From Acholeplasmatales bacterium (GTDB taxonomy: Bacteria > Bacillota_I > Bacilli_A > Acholeplasmatales > Anaeroplasmataceae): a stretch of 8,406 nt of DNA. Shown here piece by piece: positions 5,421 to 8,406 of this stretch (the first letter of the stretch is position 1; each line of letters opens with the position of its first letter). The notes under the pieces were generated by a model. The model was not told where the DNA came from, searched no databases, and saw only the letters and a program-made list of their open reading frames with translations. The stretch is taken from positions 1 through 8,406 of the forward strand of contig CAAGAX010000014.1 of NCBI GenBank assembly GCA_900767915.1, written 5' to 3'. The position numbers and the translations under genes were made by a program.

Positions 5421-6086
5421 TTAAAAGAATACATCTCTAGCTTTTGCTTTAATTTCCTTTGATGTTGAGAAAGGAATACGAGTTGTATATCCAGCCTTTG
5501 CAGCTACAATCATATTTGTAGGCCACTTTTGAATTTCACTATTCCATTTATTTACAGTGTCATTATATTGCTCACGTGCAGCAGTGATTTCTCTTTGTAA
5601 ATATGAATTTTGTTGAATAGCATCTGCAATTTCATTATGACTCTTCAAATCTGGATATGCTTCCATTTGAATGTTAAGCTTTGCTTCAATTGCATCAGTT
5701 CTTTTTGCTGTTTCAGTCATTCCATCTCCATCAATGATTTTACCAGAACGTGCTTGTGCTATTTGTGTAAATGTATCCTTATCTAATGAAACTGCCTTAT
5801 CAACTAATTTAGCAAGATTAGATAAAATAACAACACGTTGCTCTAGGTAATTATCAATTTGAGATGCATCATGTTGAAGCTTTTGCTCTAATTGTCTTAA
5901 GTAAGTTCCAGCTTTAATCTTCATGAATAAGAATACTACACCTGGAATAATACCTAATACCCAAAGAATTACTTCGAATATTGTAGATCCTACTCCTACC
6001 TTAACTGGAATTTGCTTAGCAATAACATTAACATCTCTACCCTCTTCTTTAACTGGGCCAGTTTCTTCATCTAGCATGTTTGCCAT
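5421..6086 (-). CDS. lemA: LemA family membrane protein
   Basis: A 221-residue protein of the LemA family (about 185 residues is usual), whose molecular role is still unclear. It has one membrane segment (about 35-55: TIFEVILWVLGIIPGVVFLFM) followed by long helices. Family motifs are QRVVILSNLAKLV (83-95, the 'QrxxxlxNLxxxV' helix), AYPDLKS in mid-chain and the late AAREQYNDTVNKWNSEIQKWP block corresponding to the typical 'AaRxxYNxxVxxyNxxIxxFP'. About 34 mostly polar residues precede the membrane segment, longer than the few residues usual in LemA. I chose the ATG at 6086 over one at 6140 because AAGGAG lies 9-10 nt before it and the upstream gene stops one base before it; the longer form would overlap that gene by 53 nt. 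It is tightly coupled to the upstream 682-aa membrane protein, which suggests a shared complex. Confidence 0.85.
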   Translation of the reverse strand: MANMLDEETGPVKEEGRDVNVIAKQIPVKVGVGSTIFEVILWVLGIIPGVVFLFMKIKAGTYLRQLEQKLQHDASQIDNYLEQRVVILSNLAKLVDKAVSLDKDTFTQIAQARSGKIIDGDGMTETAKRTDAIEAKLNIQMEAYPDLKSHNEIADAIQQNSYLQREITAAREQYNDTVNKWNSEIQKWPTNMIVAAKAGYTTRIPFSTSKEIKAKARDVFF

Positions 6087-6087
6087 T

Positions 6088-8136
6088 TTAATTTTCTCCT
6101 TTTTCTTTATTTTCCTCAGGATTTTCATCCGTAGGTTCAACTAATTCTTTTTCATCAAGCTTAACCTCTACTGCTTTCTGATTCTCATCATTAAGAATAT
6201 CTTCATCAGTTATATTTTCATTTGAGGCACCTTGATTATCAAGTGAATTTGCTTCTCGAATTAATCTATTGATTATTTCTTCAGTAGATAATTTAGATTC
6301 AACTTGTGAAGCTGTTTCATATATATTATTAACAGACTTAATATTATCTGAAGTTACACCAGATAATAATAAAGCTGCAAATAATCCTCTTTCATATGTA
6401 AAACCATTTTGAAGTGATACTTTATTCATAAAATCTGTAAATTTTTGATTATATTTTTGATTATTATATTCATATCTTGAAGAATTTTTAGCTTCAATAG
6501 CCATTTTAGTTTCTGCTTCAACTGGAAAATATTCTAACCAGTATACTGGAATATCGTGAAATTTTCCATCTCCTCCTAGCTTAGTTACATAAGTAACTCT
6601 TTTTTCAGCTCTAAAGGCATGGGCAACAATTCCAACTTCATCAAACATATCATTTTTTCTAATTAAATGGGTTTTTAATATAGATGGTGTATTTGCATTC
6701 TGAGGCTTTAATAGATTGATATCAAAGCTATTTGCCATTGCTTCATGTTCATAACAAGAAATATTTGATTCATATTCCTTATCATAAATATATTCAAATG
6801 ATTTATGCTGTTGATATAATGGAATAGCAATAAGTGGTGCAAAATCAAAATATAAAGCTTTGAAGTATTCAGCATTATAGTTAATGAAAATTTCTTTAGC
6901 CTTTTCATAATCAAAATTAATAAATTTTGCAGGGTTTGAATAATAATCAGTATTTTGAGAATGGGCTGATTGAATAAAGTTTAATTGATGGTCCTTTTGG
7001 AAATAAAAATCATCTCCATATGGTTCATTATTCTTTATTATAGATAATAAATTTTTTTGTGCTAAGGGGGTAAATAGTAATCTATATTCAACCTCATTAT
7101 TTCTATCCTCTCCACCAAATAAGGCTTCAAATTCATCATTACCTAATCTAGTATAGGATTTTCCATCTGTAACAGCTTTTTTAGCTTTTTTATCAAGATC
7201 TTTTACTCTTTCCTTTACATATTTATTTATTTCCTTATCTGTCTTACCACTTTGACCAGATGGCTTACGAGAAAAGACAAGTTTTGGTGCGGCATCATTA
7301 CCATAAATTAAATATGTTACAAAGCTATAGTTTGGAGCTTCCTTTTGAATAGTTGCGGTTAAAGTTTCAGAATGACTTTGAGTAACATAGCCATTTTTTG
7401 TTTTAACTCTAGTAGTCCAATGAATAGTTATCGAACCAGTATAGCTTTTTAAAATCCAATCCATTCTATAATCCTTACATAATAGAAAGGGATTTCCTAA
7501 AATAGAACCAGATTGACAAAAATATGTAGAAACATTTTCTTCATCATTTGATGAAAGATTATATTTATCGTGAAGGTATTGATATTTTTTGTTATCAAAA
7601 TATTGATCCATTTGAAATAGTGGAATAGTCATTTCAAATATTTCTGCTGCAATATTCCAGTCATATTTTGAATTTAAGCCTGCCATTTGTTGCCAAGCTA
7701 AATTTTTTAATTCTTGAGATTTTTCTTCTAATATTGCTTTTTCTTCTTTTAATTTTGTTATTTTAGGTTTTATGACTTTTATTATATAAATAATACCTAA
7801 AACAACAAAAAGAACAGCTACTACTAAAGATAAAATAGCGAATATTAAATTAGATTTTAGTAAAAAAATAAATAATAATAAACCTCCTATGCCTAAGATA
7901 ACCATCATAATTATAATAAAAATCATTAAGCAATTTTGAGCACTTATTTTACTTTCTAAATTTTTTATTTCATCTAGTTTTTTATAATATTCCTGACATG
8001 TTTTCTTATTTTCTTCAATTGGAACATTTCCCTTTTTTGCTAATTCATCAAAATATCTAACCGTATTTTGATAATGTAATTCTTTATATTTACTTTTATA
8101 AGCCTTATCAGGTTCTAAAAGAATGTCATCACTCAC
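6088..8136 (-). CDS. Large two-TM membrane protein of unknown function, coupled to LemA
   Basis: I do not recognise the family with confidence. The 682 residues read as: a charged, helical N-terminal segment (1-68); two adjacent membrane segments (about 69-93 and 97-123) with a short turn between; a Lys/Glu-rich helix (123-147); a large, apparently soluble and mostly cytoplasmic domain rich in Tyr, Phe and Asn (about 150-610); and a strongly acidic, low-complexity tail (about 628-682). There is no signal peptide and no enzymatic motif that I can name. The start is GTG at 8136 with AGGGGG (8149-8144) 7 nt upstream; no in-frame ATG occurs nearby. The stop is one base before the lemA start and the lemA ribosome binding site is inside its last codons, so the two are made together. 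A promoter lies directly upstream. The pairing suggests a membrane-bound scaffold working with LemA, but this is inference. Confidence 0.85.
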   Translation of the reverse strand: MSDDILLEPDKAYKSKYKELHYQNTVRYFDELAKKGNVPIEENKKTCQEYYKKLDEIKNLESKISAQNCLMIFIIIMMVILGIGGLLLFIFLLKSNLIFAILSLVVAVLFVVLGIIYIIKVIKPKITKLKEEKAILEEKSQELKNLAWQQMAGLNSKYDWNIAAEIFEMTIPLFQMDQYFDNKKYQYLHDKYNLSSNDEENVSTYFCQSGSILGNPFLLCKDYRMDWILKSYTGSITIHWTTRVKTKNGYVTQSHSETLTATIQKEAPNYSFVTYLIYGNDAAPKLVFSRKPSGQSGKTDKEINKYVKERVKDLDKKAKKAVTDGKSYTRLGNDEFEALFGGEDRNNEVEYRLLFTPLAQKNLLSIIKNNEPYGDDFYFQKDHQLNFIQSAHSQNTDYYSNPAKFINFDYEKAKEIFINYNAEYFKALYFDFAPLIAIPLYQQHKSFEYIYDKEYESNISCYEHEAMANSFDINLLKPQNANTPSILKTHLIRKNDMFDEVGIVAHAFRAEKRVTYVTKLGGDGKFHDIPVYWLEYFPVEAETKMAIEAKNSSRYEYNNQKYNQKFTDFMNKVSLQNGFTYERGLFAALLLSGVTSDNIKSVNNIYETASQVESKLSTEEIINRLIREANSLDNQGASNENITDEDILNDENQKAVEVKLDEKELVEPTDENPEENKEKGEN

Positions 8137-8160
8137 AATAATTCCCCCTTTTTCAACATT

Positions 8161-8189
8161 ATTTTATCATATTTAGATTTGGTTGTAAA
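8161..8189 (-). promoter_or_regulatory. Sigma-A-type promoter of the LemA operon
   Basis: On the minus strand TTTACA (8189-8184) and TAAAAT (8166-8161) are separated by exactly 17 nt; each differs from consensus at one base. The predicted start near 8154 gives a leader of about 18 nt that contains the AGGGGG ribosome binding site. The upstream stretch (8190-8260) is almost pure A/T and could serve as an UP element. Confidence 0.65.
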
Positions 8190-8260
8190 TTCAAATTAAT
8201 TCTTATATTTAAATATATTAAAAAAACATTAAGAAAAAAACAAATATTATTTTTAAAGCA

Positions 8261-8286
8261 AAAAAAAATACTCATTACTGAGTATT
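8261..8286 (-). terminator. Rho-independent terminator of the rRNA operon
   Basis: On the minus strand AATACTCA (8286-8279), loop GTAA, and TGAGTATT (8274-8267) form a perfect 8-bp stem running into a T-tract that continues to 8261. It lies about 14 nt after the 3' end of the 5S rRNA, as expected for the end of an rRNA operon. Confidence 0.85.
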
Positions 8287-8299
8287 AATCAAAGAGAAA

Positions 8300-8406
8300 G
8301 CCTGGCAACTACCTACTCTCGCACTATTAAAAGTACTACCATCGGCGTAAAAGTGCTTAACTTCTGTGTTCGGGATGGGAACAGGTGTATCCACTTTGCC
8401 ATCATC
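8300..8406 (-). rRNA. rrf: 5S ribosomal RNA, 5' end cut by the window edge
   Basis: On the minus strand the sequence contains the conserved 5S core: ACACCTGTTCCCATCCCGAA, then CACAGAAGTTAAGC, GCCGATGGTAGT, GAGAGTAGG and the 3' end GTTGCCAGGC. About 107 nt are present. Compared with typical 5S rRNA of 110-117 nt, only a few bases at the 5' end, including the strand that pairs with GCCAGGC, lie beyond the window. The 3' end at 8300 is estimated from the terminal helix and could be off by one or two bases. 16S and 23S genes are expected further upstream, beyond the right edge. Confidence 0.95.

Noticed and set aside
5923..6144. Plus-strand ORF of 73 codons over lemA
   Set aside because: It is antisense to the well-supported LemA N-terminus and coupling region and shows no initiation signal.
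8204..8217. 14-bp palindrome TATATTTAAATATA upstream of the LemA operon promoter
   Set aside because: It is made only of A and T in an A/T-rich spacer, so chance is a sufficient explanation; no second copy seen near another promoter.
1..8406. CRISPR arrays, insertion sequences, tRNA genes
   Set aside because: No regularly spaced repeats, transposase with flanking inverted repeats, or tRNA cloverleaf/TTCGA arm was seen on either strand. The left-edge nuclease-like fragment alone does not show a mobile element.

Overview
The window is AT-rich DNA from a low-GC, spore-forming-type Firmicute (Bacillota). The evidence is a spoIIA/spoVA sporulation locus, strong GGAGG/AGGGGG-type ribosome binding sites and hairpin-plus-U-tract terminators. 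UGA ends two genes (spoVAD and the ABC ATPase) and Trp is encoded by TGG where checked, so this is the standard bacterial code and not the mycoplasma code. The genus cannot be fixed from this sequence. A gut Bacilli/Erysipelotrichia-like or Clostridia-like lineage would fit.

Layout from right to left, in the direction of transcription of almost everything: the minus strand starts at the right edge with the 3' part of a 5S rRNA, the end of an rRNA operon, followed by its terminator. A sigma-A-type promoter (about 8161-8189) then drives a 682-aa two-TM membrane protein of unknown function, coupled to a LemA-family protein. A terminator hairpin follows LemA. Only about 28 nt after that hairpin an ABC-2-type exporter pair begins (ATPase, then a duplicated permease, overlapping by 4 nt), and this pair ends in its own terminator.

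Next comes the sporulation locus: an apparent Spo0A-box promoter, spoIIAA, spoIIAB, a 51-nt gap carrying a near-perfect sigma-G-type promoter, then spoVAC, spoVAD and spoVAE, closed by a terminator. The left edge holds the only plus-strand gene, the end of an Rpn/PD-(D/E)XK-nuclease-like protein, which converges on the spoVA operon with its own terminator.

The main observation is that sigF (spoIIAC), which normally lies directly after spoIIAB, is absent. The flanking order (spoIIAA-spoIIAB-[sigF]-spoVAC-spoVAD-spoVAE) is otherwise the one usual in clostridia. SpoIIAB still carries the residues known in B. subtilis for contacting sigma-F and SpoIIAA, and SpoIIAA keeps its phosphorylatable serine. 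The switch therefore looks functional, with sigma-F probably encoded elsewhere. The gap that replaces sigF holds a forespore-type promoter, so early (Spo0A) and late (sigma-G) control would act in series on one short locus.

SpoIIAA/SpoIIAB would hold sigma-F inactive until the forespore forms. SpoVAC/D/E would later move dipicolinic acid into and out of the spore. The LemA pair and the ABC exporter are envelope functions with no demonstrated tie to sporulation.
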